From the NCBI RefSeq assembly GCF_029867415.1, contig NC_081184.1:110390226-110454225 (forward strand): 64,000 nucleotides of DNA, given 5' to 3'. This DNA is from Vicia villosa (lineage: Eukaryota; Streptophyta; Magnoliopsida; Fabales; Fabaceae). Within the stretch, counting starts at the first letter, position 1, and each line of letters begins with the position of its first letter. Under the pieces are notes generated by a model. That model had not been told where the DNA came from. It made no database searches and was given only the letters and a program-made list of their open reading frames with translations. The translations under genes and the position numbers were made by a program. Positions 34,861 to 47,189 of the stretch are shown one piece after another.

Positions 34861-35594
34861 TAGGAAGCACAATATGAGGAATCGTCAATAGATGCTTTCC
34901 AACTTTTTTCTTCTAAGGCTTGATTGTAAAGCATAAATGAGTAAAAATAGCTAATTTCCCCTTTTGTTGGGGTTAGTTGTAGTTGTCCTAGTACTTATGA
35001 TTTGATCTCGACCATAAAATTCTATGTAATTTTTCTTAAGTTTTAATATTGATGGGTTCTTCGTTCTTAATGCTTGTTTTGGATTACCTATCTAATACAT
35101 GTTTTCATGGTTTAACTTGATATTCGAAAGGTAATGGTCATTACTAGATCCAAGTCGATCATCTATTGAATTCTAAAGTCTAGACATATATTTAGGTTCA
35201 ATATCCATATTTTATGTTGAAACTTAATGTCGACATATTGGTTGATAGCCTGAAAGATCGTCTATTAGGTAACATGAGTGATCTCACGCTGTTGAATCAT
35301 ATGTGAGTTATGATGAATGCTTCAGGAAGTAATATTAATAACTGATTAGAATCACTTATTACTGGTCAATGATGCTAATTGAGAATAGTTCAATGAAATT
35401 TAATCCCAACAAAGTTTTCTCACTGTTAAACACTGAACATTTAATTTTTTGTAATTCTTACATTTCAAGTATTCACCAAACAATCAAACTTCTGATAAAA
35501 CATACTTACAGTAATAGAAACTATTGAAGGTCTTTGAAACAAAACCAGTCCATGTGGAGACGATAATTACACACTTACTTTTGTACTTGCAACA
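34855..35594 (+). mobile_element. Partial Tat/Ogre-like LTR at the head of Copia copy 2
   Basis: Aligns along its length with 19865-20612 of the solo LTR in copy 1 and ends with the same ACTTGCAACA. The first 183 bases are also present at 33650. The Copia frame resumes after it at the same site as in copy 1. Confidence 0.7.
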
Positions 35595-38560
35595 AATGGA
35601 AAGCAACATGATAAGTTTAGGCCAACTTATTGACAAGAACTATTCTATGTGGTTACAAGATAGGGAGCATAAGGTGTGTGATACAAGTTCCAATCTAACC
35701 TTGAATGTACGTATGTCAAAAAACACAACATTCAAGATTAAGATCAACATGGTATACCATCAATGTCTTGTATCAACCACTAATGAAGACAAAAAATGGC
35801 TCTAGCATCAGAGATATGACCATTTCAAAAATTGATGAATATGAAGAAGATGGTATATAGACTTCCCATAATCAAGATGCCAAAGAAAATGTGTGATGAG
35901 TGTTGCGTTGCCAAGAAGAAAAGAAATATATAACTTTCCAATAATGTCAAAGAAAAAGTTAGAAATTATGCTCTCAAATGTGTGTTGACTATTTGAAGTA
36001 AAGTCACCAAGAGGTAATTATTCTTTTTAACATTCATAGACAGATTCGCCAAATAGATGTGAAATTACTTGATGGAGAGGAAAGTTGAAGTATTCACAAA
36101 CTTCAAAAGATTCAAACTTCTAGTTGAGAAACGGTCTGGTTGTGCCACCAAGAATCTTATAACTCATGACAGTGGTGAGTACTCCTCAAGTGAATTTGCT
36201 CAATTTTATAAAAGTGACGGAACTTGGAATGAAGTTATAGCACCTCACACATCGTAGCATAATGGTACTGCTAAGAGAAATAAATGGGAATTTTAAACAA
36301 GGTAAGAAATATGCTAAAGGAAAAGAATATGCCAAACCATTTTTGGGGGAGGCTACCTCAAATGTAGTCCACATCATCAATAGATGTCTGACAAAGAATT
36401 TGAGAAACAAGACACCCTCTGAAGCTTGGTTATGCTAGAAACCAAATGTTGGATACTTCAATTTTTTTGCTTATTGTGCTGCAGACATGTGCTTGAGTAA
36501 CACATAAAGAATCTAGATAATAAAGGACAATCCATGATCATGGTTTCCTACCATTCCATAGGTGCTTACAAATTATTCTCACCAAATGAGAATGAGGTGT
36601 TAATAAGCAGAGATGTACAATTTGATGAAAGCAAAAGATGGAATTGGTTGAAAGGATCAGGAAATCCAATGCAAGAAGATGAAATTCTAAGCCACATCAA
36701 CATCACTCTACAAGATGACCAAGAAACTAAGGCATCACAAACTCACTAAGTGATAAGATCATCAAGGTCCAAAACTCCAACATTTAGACTGATTGATTAT
36801 GAAAAATTCATTGTTCAAGTCATAAGTGATAATGGTGATCAGACTAAAGAAGCCATGATGGGTGAGTCAGAACCAATTGATCACAAATAAGTCATGAAAG
36901 ATGAGAATTGGCAAGGTTCTATGAAGGGAGATTTGTGGTCAATGGAGAAGAAAAAAAATCAAGGAATTGGTCAAGCACTCAGAAAAAAAGTTATAGATGT
37001 AAGTTAGGTATACAAGTTGAAGTTAAGAACAAATGGTGAAACTGCCAAGTATGGTACAAGATTGGTGGCAATAGGATTTCTTCAAAAGGATGGAAATGAC
37101 TTCAATGAAGTCTATGCACCAATATCTAACTTCAATAATACTTGTGGTGGCCATTGCACCATATAGAGGTTTGAAAATTTATCAACTAGATTGAAGTTAG
37201 CCTTTCTTAATGGACTATTAGAAGAAGAGGTCTATGTCAAGCAACCATCGGGTTTTGAGATAAAAGACCAATAAGAAATGGTATAGAGGTTGAGAAAGGC
37301 ACTATATCGATTGAAGAAAGCACCTAGAGCATGAAATAAGAGGATTGATGACTTCTTACTAAAGCTAGGTTTCAATAAGTGATCATCTGAACATGGAGTG
37401 TATGTGAAATGATCAAATGAACAAGACCAAGTCATCCTATGTCTCTATGAGGATGATTTATTGGTGACATATTCTAATGAGATTGAATCAGAAAAGTTCA
37501 AGGCCGACATGGAAAATGAGTTCAAAATGTTAGACATAGGAACTTTGGCATACTTCGTAGGAATGGAGACTGTGAATTAAAATATAGAGTTTTCTTGCAT
37601 AAGAAGAAATTTGTAGAAGATATTTTGAAGAAGTTCATAATGAGTAATTTCAGTCCTACAGTTACACAAATGGAAATTAATATCAAACTGAAGAAGAAAT
37701 TAGATGAAGAGTTGGTATATATCACTTTGTACAAGCTGATAATTGGCTCATTAAGATATCTTTGCAACACAAGACTAGATATATGTCATAGGGTAGGATT
37801 GATATGCAAGTTTATGGAGAAATCAAGGATATGTCATTTGCTTGCAGCTAAGAGAATCATGAGATACATTAAAGATACAAGAGATCATGGAATTAGTGCC
37901 ACATCAACGAAACACCAAGATATAGGCTAAGGTTTGTGGTTATTTTGACTTAGATTGGAGTGGTAATCAAGATGAAAAAAAGATCACAACATGTTATTTG
38001 TTCATGATGGGAGCAACACCAATTTCACGAGGCCAAAGAAGCAATAGATTGCAACTTTATCTTTGTATAAGACAGAGTATGTTGTATTCTCTTATGTTGT
38101 CTGTCAAACAATGTGGTTTGAAATATTATTGGAGGAGTTGAATGTAAGTGACATTATGAAGATTAAATTACTAGTGGATAATAACTCATCAATTGATCTA
38201 GAAAATCATCCAATAAACTATGGTAGGATAAAATACATAGAAATAATGTATCATTTTCTCTTGAATAAAATTAGTAGAGAAATGTTGAAGATTTAATATT
38301 ACAACTAATCGATATTCTAGCCAAATTCTTGAAGGAAAAAAAAAAGGTTAAAAGGCCTTAAAAAGTTAATTAGAATAGGAAGTTGAGAAAAAATTTATAA
38401 TATTTTTAATAAACAGAATCTGACTAGATTTAAATATGTTAGGATCCTATCGGTATCCTATTCCCACCCTAGTTGTAAGTCTTTAAATAGCCTTCAATTA
38501 GTTCTTATTTCCCTTTGATACCAATTGGCCCATGTTGAGCAAGAATTACCCCAACTAAAA
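35595..38560 (+). mobile_element. Copia retrotransposon copy 2, 5' truncated
   Basis: The same element as copy 1, without gag. From 35595 it reads ISLGQLIDKNYSMWLQ, integrase pieces (DSGEYSSSEFAQF near 36170), RT (near 37000-37560) and RNase H and C-terminal pieces (SREMLKI to 38296). After a purine-rich stretch at about 38365-38385 an LTR start follows (TGAGAAAAAATTT, to about 38560) that is cut short. Stops and shifts are scattered, with no intact protein. It lacks the Sirevirus insertion of copy 1, so that insertion came after the duplication. Confidence 0.7.
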
Positions 38561-38847
38561 GAGAGGATCCTAACATGTTTACAAAATATTTCAATCTAAT
38601 GTCTAGAACTTGCCAAAACTCTTTCCACTTAAACAGGTAGGTGTAAGACAGTCCTTACCCAGAGTAAACTGTAAATATAGCAATTTACATGCCAATATCT
38701 ATCTTTATAGTTCAGCAAAAGTAAACTATAACCATTGAAAGAAGGTTCTATCAAAAACACAATAATAAACCACATACATACATGATTACTTGTACAACAT
38801 TTGAAAGTAACTAGTTGACTCAACTCAAATCTAAATTACTTCAAAAT
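38561..38847. other. Intergenic, 3' side of the ENTH gene
   Basis: Presumed 3' untranslated region of the ENTH gene and junction with Copia copy 2. No separate feature seen. Confidence 0.4.
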
Positions 38848-39444
38848 TCAACACCCTTGTAGTATTCCATCTCTAGCAGAAAGCAATGATGCAGTACCAT
38901 GCACTTCTGTTGTTGAATTAAAGGGATGATCATCTTCTATTTTGAACCTTCCCATCCTAGAATAATCATCCTCTCCTAACTCCAAAAGTGATTGTGACTC
39001 CCCATTCAAGTTCCATCCCATGTTTTCTTTAGAACTTGATTCAGATTTCTGAATCAGTTGATTTTTCCCAATATCATCATCATCATCCTCTTGGTATATC
39101 ATCATGGTTTTCTTCACACTATTCATCTTTTTGAAAGATGAGTTCTTTTCCTGATCTTCTTGGTTGTTTGAGTCTGAGTTACATCTACCAAGTGTTGTTG
39201 GCAAGGATTTCTCACGTAGAATGGCGCTTGCTGGAGTCGATTTTTGATTGAAACTTCCGAATCCTTGAATACCTCTTGATAATTTTCTAGCATTGTTTCT
39301 TTCTTCCTTGAGAAGTGTTCCTTCCTCCAACAGTTTCATTACTCTCTCTGATTTCTTTCTCACAGTTAGGCCCCAATTGAACCTGCAAATGATCTTGTAT
39401 CAGTATTATCAACATAAAAAATTTCAATGATCAGTTATGAAGCA

Positions 39445-39480
<36 letters not shown>

Positions 39481-40033
39481 TACACCTACACCTACACCTA
39501 CACCTGACACTCTGATACCAATAATAATTTGAAGCAACGAAACAAAAAAGGCATACCCATTATCATCAATAAATTGAAAACCGTTTAGCTGGTTAATAAC
39601 ATCTTTATCACACTGAAACTCCTCTGCTACGCTTTCTGGTCCATGAGTCAACAAGTGCTCAAGCACAATCAAGGAATTATAAGCACCCCTCCAATTCTTC
39701 TTCTCAAATTTAACCAACCTATTTCAGAATCACACAATTTTTCCATACATCATCATAATCACAATCTAGAACACAACAAAAAATAAAATGAAAAATTGAA
39801 AAATACCTTGTGTGTAGAATCTCTATAATCCTGGAATAATCATCAAGATCAAAAGCAGCTTTTGAAATTGATCTAAGGGTCACAGTAGTTGGAGCCCATG
39901 GATTTCCATTGGTTGCCTCTTCTACCATCAGTTGTGCAGGGGTGACATCTGTTAGAGCCAATCTAGCAGTTTTGATTTTCTCTTTGAGAAAGAAAGAGGC
40001 TTGTTTCTTGAATTCAAAGAAAGAGGTACTCAT
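38848..40033 (-). CDS. ENTH-domain protein (epsin-like clathrin adaptor)
   Basis: ENTH domains bind phosphoinositides and help bend membranes in clathrin-mediated traffic. Exons 40033-39807, 39718-39557 and 39382-38848 join with GT/AG sites and correct phase into 307 residues. The ENTH fold covers about residues 15-140: LALTDVTPAQLMVEEATNGN, then NPWAPTT, YSRIIEILHTRLVKFEKKNW and AYNSLIVLEHLLTHGPESV. The tail is hydrophilic, with a DDDDD run and no clear ubiquitin-interacting or NPF motif, so it is a short plant ENTH/VHS-type member and not a full epsin. ATG 40033 starts the conserved N-terminal helix region. Intron 2 holds a hexanucleotide microsatellite. A dead copy of the 5' part lies at 16096-16620. 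Confidence 0.85.
39445..39505. repeat. Hexanucleotide microsatellite in ENTH intron 2
   Basis: About five units of ACCGAC followed by about four units of ACCTAC. The Gly-Val open frame across it is an artefact of the repeat. Confidence 0.9.
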
Positions 40034-40825
40034 TTTTTTTGGTGGTGTTGTTTTTGGTTCAACACTGTGAATTGAATGCTTAAGGATATAGAAAATAAGA
40101 GAGAGAAAGAAGAATATAGAAATTGGATTTGGGTTATAGGTTTAATTAGTAAAAGAAGGTGAGGTCAGAAATTTCAACTAATCCATTAATTAATCTGATT
40201 AAGATTGTAATTATTATAAATGTAACGACCCTTTGGCACGATTGATGGTTAATGTTTGAAAAGTACGGTTATTGAATATAGGAATGACATATGTGATGTT
40301 TGGAGGTTGATATAAAGTTTTTCATTTAATTTAATTTAATTTATGTATGACGCTTTCTAATATTTAAAATTGTGAACTAATTTATGAATCGGATTAAATC
40401 GGTGATAATAAACTAAAAATAAAATTGTGAAGTCGTAACCGAGGAGTGAAGATGGTTTACTTTTGAAGTTTGAATTGTATTTAGAAGTCGGTAATTTTTT
40501 AAGGTCGGCATAGGCAATTAATGGTGTGTGTGTGTGTGAGATGAGCCAAACTATGATGTAGAAGGTAGTGGACTGCCAATATCATGTGTCCATATCATGC
40601 TCTTCTTGTTTATGGTGATGTATACTTGATGTATCTGTCTATAGTAATGTTTTATAATATAGCATAACCTAAAAACAAGAATTTGATGAGAAAATTGGAT
40701 TTTTGGATTTTTTTTAACTTTGAATTTAGTTGGTTATGGGTATCTTTGTCCAATTAAAAAATATAATCTCTAATCTCATCTCTTATCTCTTGAGTCTCTT
40801 ATGCATCACGCACACGTTGTTAAAA
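40034..40825 (-). promoter_or_regulatory. Upstream region of the ENTH gene
   Basis: Contains the presumed leader and promoter. No certain TATA box; the GAAAATAAGAGAGAG leader stretch and CGACCCTTTGGCACGATT are conserved in the duplicate at 16.2-16.4 kb. A short GT repeat lies at about 40521-40537. Confidence 0.4.
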
Positions 40826-41450
40826 ATGTTTCTGTTTTTGTTGATGTACATTTGAAAGCACATTTTTTTAAGTAGGTACATCTACGGAAACATAAAAAGT
40901 ATAATGAACGTTGGAAAAATTCAAATTATTTTAGTTCAGTAGATCTTCTGGAGATGTATCTACGGAACGTGTTAAAAACATAGTGTTCCGTAGATGTACC
41001 TACGGCACATTCTGTTATATTTTGATGTTCTATTTTTTTTAAGCATAAACCCTAAACCCTAAGGCAATGGAAAATAGTACACCAAAAAAATACATTGTTT
41101 ACATCGCATAAATTGTACTATAATTCGATGTTCCATTTTTTTAAACCCTAAACCCTAAGGCAATGGAAGATAGTACACCAAAAGAATATATATCGTATAA
41201 ATTGCACTATAATTTGATGTTCATTTTTATTACAAAAATTGGAATTTAGAAAGTTCCGTAGGTACATCTACGGAACACTCTGTTCTTAACATGTTCCGTA
41301 GATGCATCTCCAGAAAATTTACTAAACTAAAATGATTTGCATTTTCCAACGTTCACTATGTTTTTAATGCTTCCGTAGATGTACCTACGCAATAAACAAA
41401 ATTTTTAAAAAAAAAAATGCTTCTGAATGTACATCTACAGAAACAGGGGG
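40826..41450. mobile_element. Fold-back MITE with seven palindromes in two arms
   Basis: The left arm (40826-41035) and right arm (41221-41445) are inverted copies of each other. Each holds short palindromes of the core TCCGTAGATGTACCTACGGA: 40872-40889, 40947-40967 and 40986-41007; then 41255-41276, 41295-41315, 41371-41389 and 41421-41442. The loop has two direct repeats of about 97 bases containing AAACCCTAAACCCTAA. No coding capacity. The outer right end resembles the end of the PMD-linked array at 16.64 kb. I could not find a convincing TSD. Confidence 0.65.
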
Positions 41451-42142
41451 CATAATTGAAATTTCTCCAAGTGGCTGAAAGGTTCAAGAGGTGTAATACG
41501 ATATTCTCTTAAGCAATCACATTAACATATTTATTTTATTTAAAAATAAATTAATAATTTAAATTAATTTTCATTTTCTATTATATATTTTCTATTATTA
41601 TATATTTTATAGTAATATATAATTAAAATAGTATCTTATATTATCATATTAGTTCACAAATATTATTAATAAAAAAAATCTTAGATACTCAATTACTATC
41701 ACTACTACAAACGCGTCAACAACAACGCCAAAGTCATCAATATTCGCTTCAAAACCGTAGTGACACTACTAAACTATTGCGCTAATATTTTTTTAAAAAA
41801 TTTAATTAAAAATTTAAAGTTATAATTACGATTCATTGCATATCTGTGGTGATACAGTCCAGCTTTTCTGGGTTCGATTCTCAGCTCCCTCAAATAGTTT
41901 ATCCCTTTTATGTTAATGCACGTCTTTACAATTATATTAATATATAATTGAAAATAATAGGGATATCACTATGGCTCTTTTGTAAAACTGTTGTTACAAA
42001 TTGGCGATTCTTTATATATATTAAACACTAAGTACCCATTCTTCTACTTATAAAAGAAACAACCCTAACACCAACGTCGTCGACATTGTCGGAAAGAAGA
42101 AAACAACCTTAACACTCATTGCTGTTGTCCAGTTTCGTCTCA

Positions 42143-42469
42143 ATGTCGCATTTGAAGAGTAACTCATCCAAAGGTGTAAAATCTCGATTTGGAAATTTTT
42201 GTGGTTGTGACAGTCGTATGGTTTCGTACCAATGCAAGAGGGGTCAAAATAAAGAAAGGCTTTTTTGGAGATGTCCAAATTGGTGGAGTGGTGAGACATG
42301 TAATTTGTTCATATGGGATGATGAACAAAAATTGGAAGATGAGAGTAGTATGATGCAAGAGTTAGAATCTGTTGGGTATTTGAAGGTTATGTATACAGAT
42401 TAAAAAAAGAAGAACAAGAATTTGAAGAACAAATTGAAGTCAAAGAGATTTTCTAAAAATTTGAAGATG
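42143..42469 (+). pseudogene. GRF-type zinc-finger gene, cut by an LTR element
   Basis: GRF fingers bind nucleic acid and occur in many small plant proteins of unknown role. From ATG 42143 the frame runs 86 residues to TAA at 42401. The finger is CGCDSRMVSYQCKRG, LFWRCPN and CNLFIWDDE, with the CGC, a later Cys and the FxWxDE-type end all present. After the stop, another frame reads a Glu/Lys-rich helix of the kind that usually follows this finger, so a frame change is likely. The Tat/Ogre-type insertion at 42470 removes the rest. Confidence 0.65.
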
Positions 42470-43746
42470 TGTTGAAGCGGTAAAGCGGCAAGTAACAAAA
42501 GATTTGGAAATATTTATCTGTTATCGTGTCCACAGAGATTAGTGCTATTGAATTGTCGTTCGAAAGATTCTTAGTTCTTAAGCTTGGGTTAAATGGGATT
42601 TAAGGTAAAGTGCAGAAATTAAAACTATAAATAGAAAATAAATACATTCTTGATAGATAACTTATCTGGTTAGAATCTAAACTACACCTCAAATATTTAG
42701 ATTTATCACTCTGCCGCACTCAACCTACAATACTCGTCAGAATCACCACATACTCTCACATCAATGTCCATTTCTGCAACACCGGCGAGAGTTCAACTAT
42801 ATTGCTCTTTCGGCGATTTCCCTACCGATCAAACACAGAGACATTAAACTCCGATATCATGTAGATGTTAACCCCAAACCCTATGTCTAGAATCTAGAAC
42901 TAACAGGTATTCTCCTAATTAAGATTCACGAAGCATATTTCTATAACAACATAAATCCGAAGTGATTAAGCAAAAAGATCAGAAAAACATCGATTAAGAT
43001 TTGTAAAGCAAACTTTATACAACTAGTAGAAAGAGTAACAAACATTCATGTGTTTAGAGTAATTTACATAGAAACTCAACAAAAGAGAAATACAAAGAAA
43101 AGAAGAAAACCAAACATCTCACGGTTTATTATTGCCAATTGATGAGAAATCTACTCCGGATAATCCATATACAAGCTCCAATGTTTTTTCTAAGCCTCAA
43201 AACTACCAAGAATGAGGTTTGATGAGTTGGGAACAAATACCCCAACACATAACCTAAAAAATGGGCATTTTGGCCCTTTTAACATGATTATGCCCGTCTG
43301 ATCTCGCTTAGCGATAGCAGAGCTCGCTAAGCGGACTCTACAGCAACTAGAAAAATTGTTTCGGCCATAACTTGAGAACCATAACTCCGATTTACGCCCA
43401 ATTTGAAGCGTTGGAAAGCTTATTCTATCTAACAATGACTAATTGGCAACCAAATTGATGATTTTTATCATCCTTATTTTGAGCCTTATTCATTGGTGAA
43501 TTGCTAAAAAATGCATTCTTGAAGCTTAGCCTTTGGCTCTTATTACTCGATGCTCCAATTATGAATGAATACCTACAAAATGAATGAAAAACTATCAAAC
43601 GATACACAAATACAGTAAAACTCGATTAAATCCTATTCATACATAATTATACAAAAAGCGGGGGATTTATTCAAAGAATACAATACAAAAGAATCGATAA
43701 GTGCCACAAATCAATAGTGAAAATAACGATATTTTGGCACTTATCA
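42470..43746 (-). repeat. 3' LTR of the Tat/Ogre-type element
   Basis: 1277 bases, beginning TGTTGAAGCGG and ending CACTTATCA on the plus strand. It differs from its partner at scattered sites and by small indels, so it is older than the Sirevirus insertion. Confidence 0.85.
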
Positions 43747-45526
43747 AACTCTCCCCAACTTGAACTTGTTTGTCCTTAAACAAGAACGAACAACTCAAGG
43801 AAAACGAAGCAAAAATCAAAGAATTATGAATCAACACGATTGAAATAGAAAACAAATGCAGTGGTTCAAACAATAACAGTACAGACTAAGTGCATACTTA
43901 CCACTAAACTATGATGATAACATAAACACGAAACAAACGCAAAGTACAAAAATTATGTCAAACATTCTAAAACAACACGAGTTCACAAATGAATCACACC
44001 TAGCAAAAAGGAAATTCATCGAGGGATGAAACACACAAAAATGAAGAACTTTGACACTCATCCAACAATCTTGCAAACAATAGACTAAATTACGCATTCA
44101 TCCAAAAATCATGTTGAAAATAAAAAGCAAGAATCACAAGGACTTTCAAGGTTGTAGCATGGTCGGGTGAACAAACAAGGGATAATTGCTAAAGCTAATC
44201 AAAACAAAAACTTGCCAAAACCTAAGGGAGTGATCATCTCACAAAATCTCAAACAACGAAATTTCAATTAAACTTCTTCATCAACCCAAATTTACACCAA
44301 AGCAGCATACTTATTCTTACTCTGTTGCTTTCCTTTCTCAAGGATTTTCCGTTTTCTATATTTTTTCTTTTCTTTTTCACTTTTTTCTTTCTTTTTCTTT
44401 TCCTTTTCACCTCATAGTAATCAACCAAATGATAAACAAACATTCTTCTCCCCAAATTGAATTCACTCCAACATTAAAGTATGAATACTCCCTACTTTCT
44501 AAGGCAAGGTAAAAACTCAAACAATAAAACATGGGTGAAGGTTCAAGAAAACAAGAAACAACATTCATACAAAAATACTTGAACCAATACTCATAGACAA
44601 GCATCAATTCAAACACGACATGGATGAAAAAACGTCTCAAAGGGGTTTAACAAATGCTCGCTCCTCACAAGGTAAATTGAACTATTTGGCTCGGTGGTTG
44701 TGCTCAAAATGAAATAAACGCCTTGATCTTTTTCATGCTTTATATAATCAACACAAACAAAACATTAAGCATAATAAAATCAAGTTAAAACAAGAATGTC
44801 GGTCTCCACCATATATAAACAATGGAAAGCTCTCTCACATTTGTGGGTAAAAAGGGAACTAAAGTGATTCACAACATGAACAAGTGTACAAAAGAATGAA
44901 TGTCATAAAATTTGAAAAAAGCCTAAGTATCACGTAGATGCTATAATCTAGAAAGCGATAAACACATACCTCAGGAATGTACCGATCTTTAACAAAATTA
45001 TTACCATACATCCGCAGGTTGAAACAATTAAACTTGGAAAATCACCTCAAATTCCTCGAGCTACTCAAAACAAAATCAAAGGCAAAGACACAACTATTAA
45101 CATACACAAACTAAAATACTAGATGAAATTGTCTAAACAAATTTAAATGTGAAGATTTGAAATTTAAGAACTGGTCCGATCTAAATTTGTTTAGACAATT
45201 GCATCACACTACCTAAACTAAACAAAAGCTAAAACGAATGAACATGCTTGCTTTACGTCGTAAGCTCGACGCCTTTATTTATGAACATTCCTCCAAGTTT
45301 CTTCCGTCCGACTATTCCTAACCAAAATACACAAGCAAACGTGAAAGGAACCAAACAAGTATACGATATTCACAAGTAAAGAAAACATATACAAATTCAA
45401 AAGTATAGAAAATAAGTATAAAACAAGAATATATACAATATGGACATTATGCGCAAAACTCAAAAACAAAGAACCTATCGCGATGTGATTCAATAAAAAC
45501 ACCAATCTCCGACAATGGCGCCATTT
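43747..45526 (-). other. Non-coding interior of the Tat/Ogre-type element
   Basis: Contains the PPT at 43747-43765 and the PBS at about 45507-45523. All frames are short and without domains. A 39-base CT-rich tract at about 44330-44410 accounts for one apparent lysine-rich frame. Confidence 0.7.
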
Positions 45527-46807
45527 TGTTGAAGCGGTAAAGTGGCAAGAAACAAAAGATTTGGAAATATTTATCCGGGAAATTTTCGTGTCCACAGAGA
45601 TTAGTGCTAATGAATTTTCGTTCGATAGATTCTTAGTACTTGAGCTTGGGTTAAATGGGTTTTAAGGTAAAGTGCGGAAATTAAAACTATAAATAAAAAA
45701 TAAATACATTCTTGATAGAGAATAACTTATCTGGTTTGAATCTAAACTACTCCTCACAAACTTAGATTTATCACTCTGCCGCACTCAATCTACAATACTC
45801 GTCAGAATCACCACATATCTCTCACATCAATGTCCATTTCTGCAACACCGGCGAGACTTCAACTATATTGCTCTTTCGGCGATTTCCCAACCGATCGAAG
45901 AGACATTAAACTCTGATATTATGTAGATGTTAACCCCAAACCCTATGTCTAGAATCTAGAACTAACAGGTATTCTCCTAATCAAGATTCACGAAGCATAT
46001 TTCTACAACAATATAAATCCGAAGCGATTAAGCAAAAAGATCAGAAAAACATCGATTAAGATTTATAAAGCAAATTTTATACAACTAGTAGAAAGAGTAA
46101 CAAACATTCATGTGTTTAGAGTAATTTACATACAAACTCAACAAAAGAGAAATACAAAGAAAAGACAAAAATCAAACATCTCACCGTTTATCATTGCCGA
46201 TTGATGAGAAATCTACTCTGAATCATCCATATGTAAGCTCAATGTTGTTTCTAAGCCTCAAAACTACCAAGAATGAGGTTTGATTAGTTGGGAACAAATA
46301 CCCCAAAACATAACCTAAAAAATGGGTATTTTGGCCCTTTTAACATAATTCTGCTCGTCTGATCTCGCTTAGCGATAGCAGAGCTCGCTAAGCGAACTCT
46401 ACTGCAACTTGAAAAATTGTTTCGGCCATAACTTGAGAACCGTAACTCCGATTTGCGCCCGGTTTGAAGCGTTGGAAAGCTTATTCTATCTAACAATGAC
46501 TAATTGGCAACCAAATTGATTATTTTTATTATCCTTATTTTGAGCCTTATTCGTTGATGAATTGCTAAAAATTGCATTCTTGAAGCTTAGCCTTTGGCTC
46601 TTATTACTAGATGCTCAAATTATGAATAAATACCTACAAAATGAATGAAAAACTATCAAACGATACACAAATACACTAAAACTCAATTAAATCCTATTCG
46701 TATATAATTATACAAAAAGCGGAAGATTTATTCAAAGAATACAATACAAAAGAATCGATAAGTGCCACAAATCTATAGTGAAAATAACGATATTTTGTCA
46801 CTTATCA
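45527..46807 (-). repeat. 5' LTR of the Tat/Ogre-type element
   Basis: 1281 bases. It shares the CTCGCTTAGCGATAGCAGAG motif with the other LTR (43312 and 46363). Confidence 0.85.
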
Positions 46808-46809
46808 AG

Positions 46810-46975
46810 ATGTTATGTTTTCTTATCTCCTTTATGTTTAATATTTACTTTGTTTTAAAATATAATAGTTGAATTAGGGTTTGAAATTTGAAAATGTTAT
46901 GTTTTCTTATATCATTTATGTTTAATATTTACTTTGTTATGAAATGTAAAAGTTGAAGATGTATTGAACTTGAGA
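46810..46975. repeat. Tandem duplication of about 85 bases in the CACTA interior
   Basis: TGTTATGTTTTCTTAT...CATTTATGTTTAATATTTACTTTG occurs twice in a row, just after the AGATG duplication. Confidence 0.75.
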
Positions 46976-47189
46976 GGAATATGCAACTATCAGAAGGTTG
47001 CTTCCGAGTAAGTTCATCGCAATAATTTTCATTATGTGTTTTATATATTTTATAGTTTAAGATGATAGGTTAAGTTGAATGTTTAAGTTGATAACCTTAA
47101 GAGAGTTAAGCAGATTAAAACTTCATTACATAAGACTTTCATTACATGATCAAAAACTATAATCAAATCTAAATCCTCACGCAGAGATA

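Larger units (their letters stand above)
42470..46807 (-). mobile_element. Non-coding Tat/Ogre-type LTR element (LARD-like)
   Basis: LTRs at 42470-43746 and 45527-46807 flank a 1.78-kb interior. The target duplication AGATG is perfect (42465-42469, 46808-46812). The minus-strand PBS TGGCGCCATTGTCGG fits the tRNA-Arg-type site of Tat/Ogre elements, and the PPT is AAGTTGGGGAGAGTT. The interior has only short frames, no gag or pol. It must depend on proteins of a relative. Confidence 0.8.

Noticed and set aside
33650..35037. The 182-base direct repeats as a target-site duplication
   Set aside because: Far too long for any known transposase or integrase. They are pieces of the Tat/Ogre-like LTR.
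39424..39717. Open frame with a Gly-Val run
   Set aside because: Its odd part is the intron microsatellite; the real ENTH exon 2 ends at 39557.
41830..41890. GGGTTCGATTCTC, like a tRNA T-arm and B box
   Set aside because: No acceptor stem, D-arm or anticodon arm could be folded around it. At most a SINE or tRNA-like relic.
44264..44640. Lysine-rich and aromatic open frames in the Tat/Ogre-type element
   Set aside because: CT-rich tract and chance frames; no gag or pol motif.
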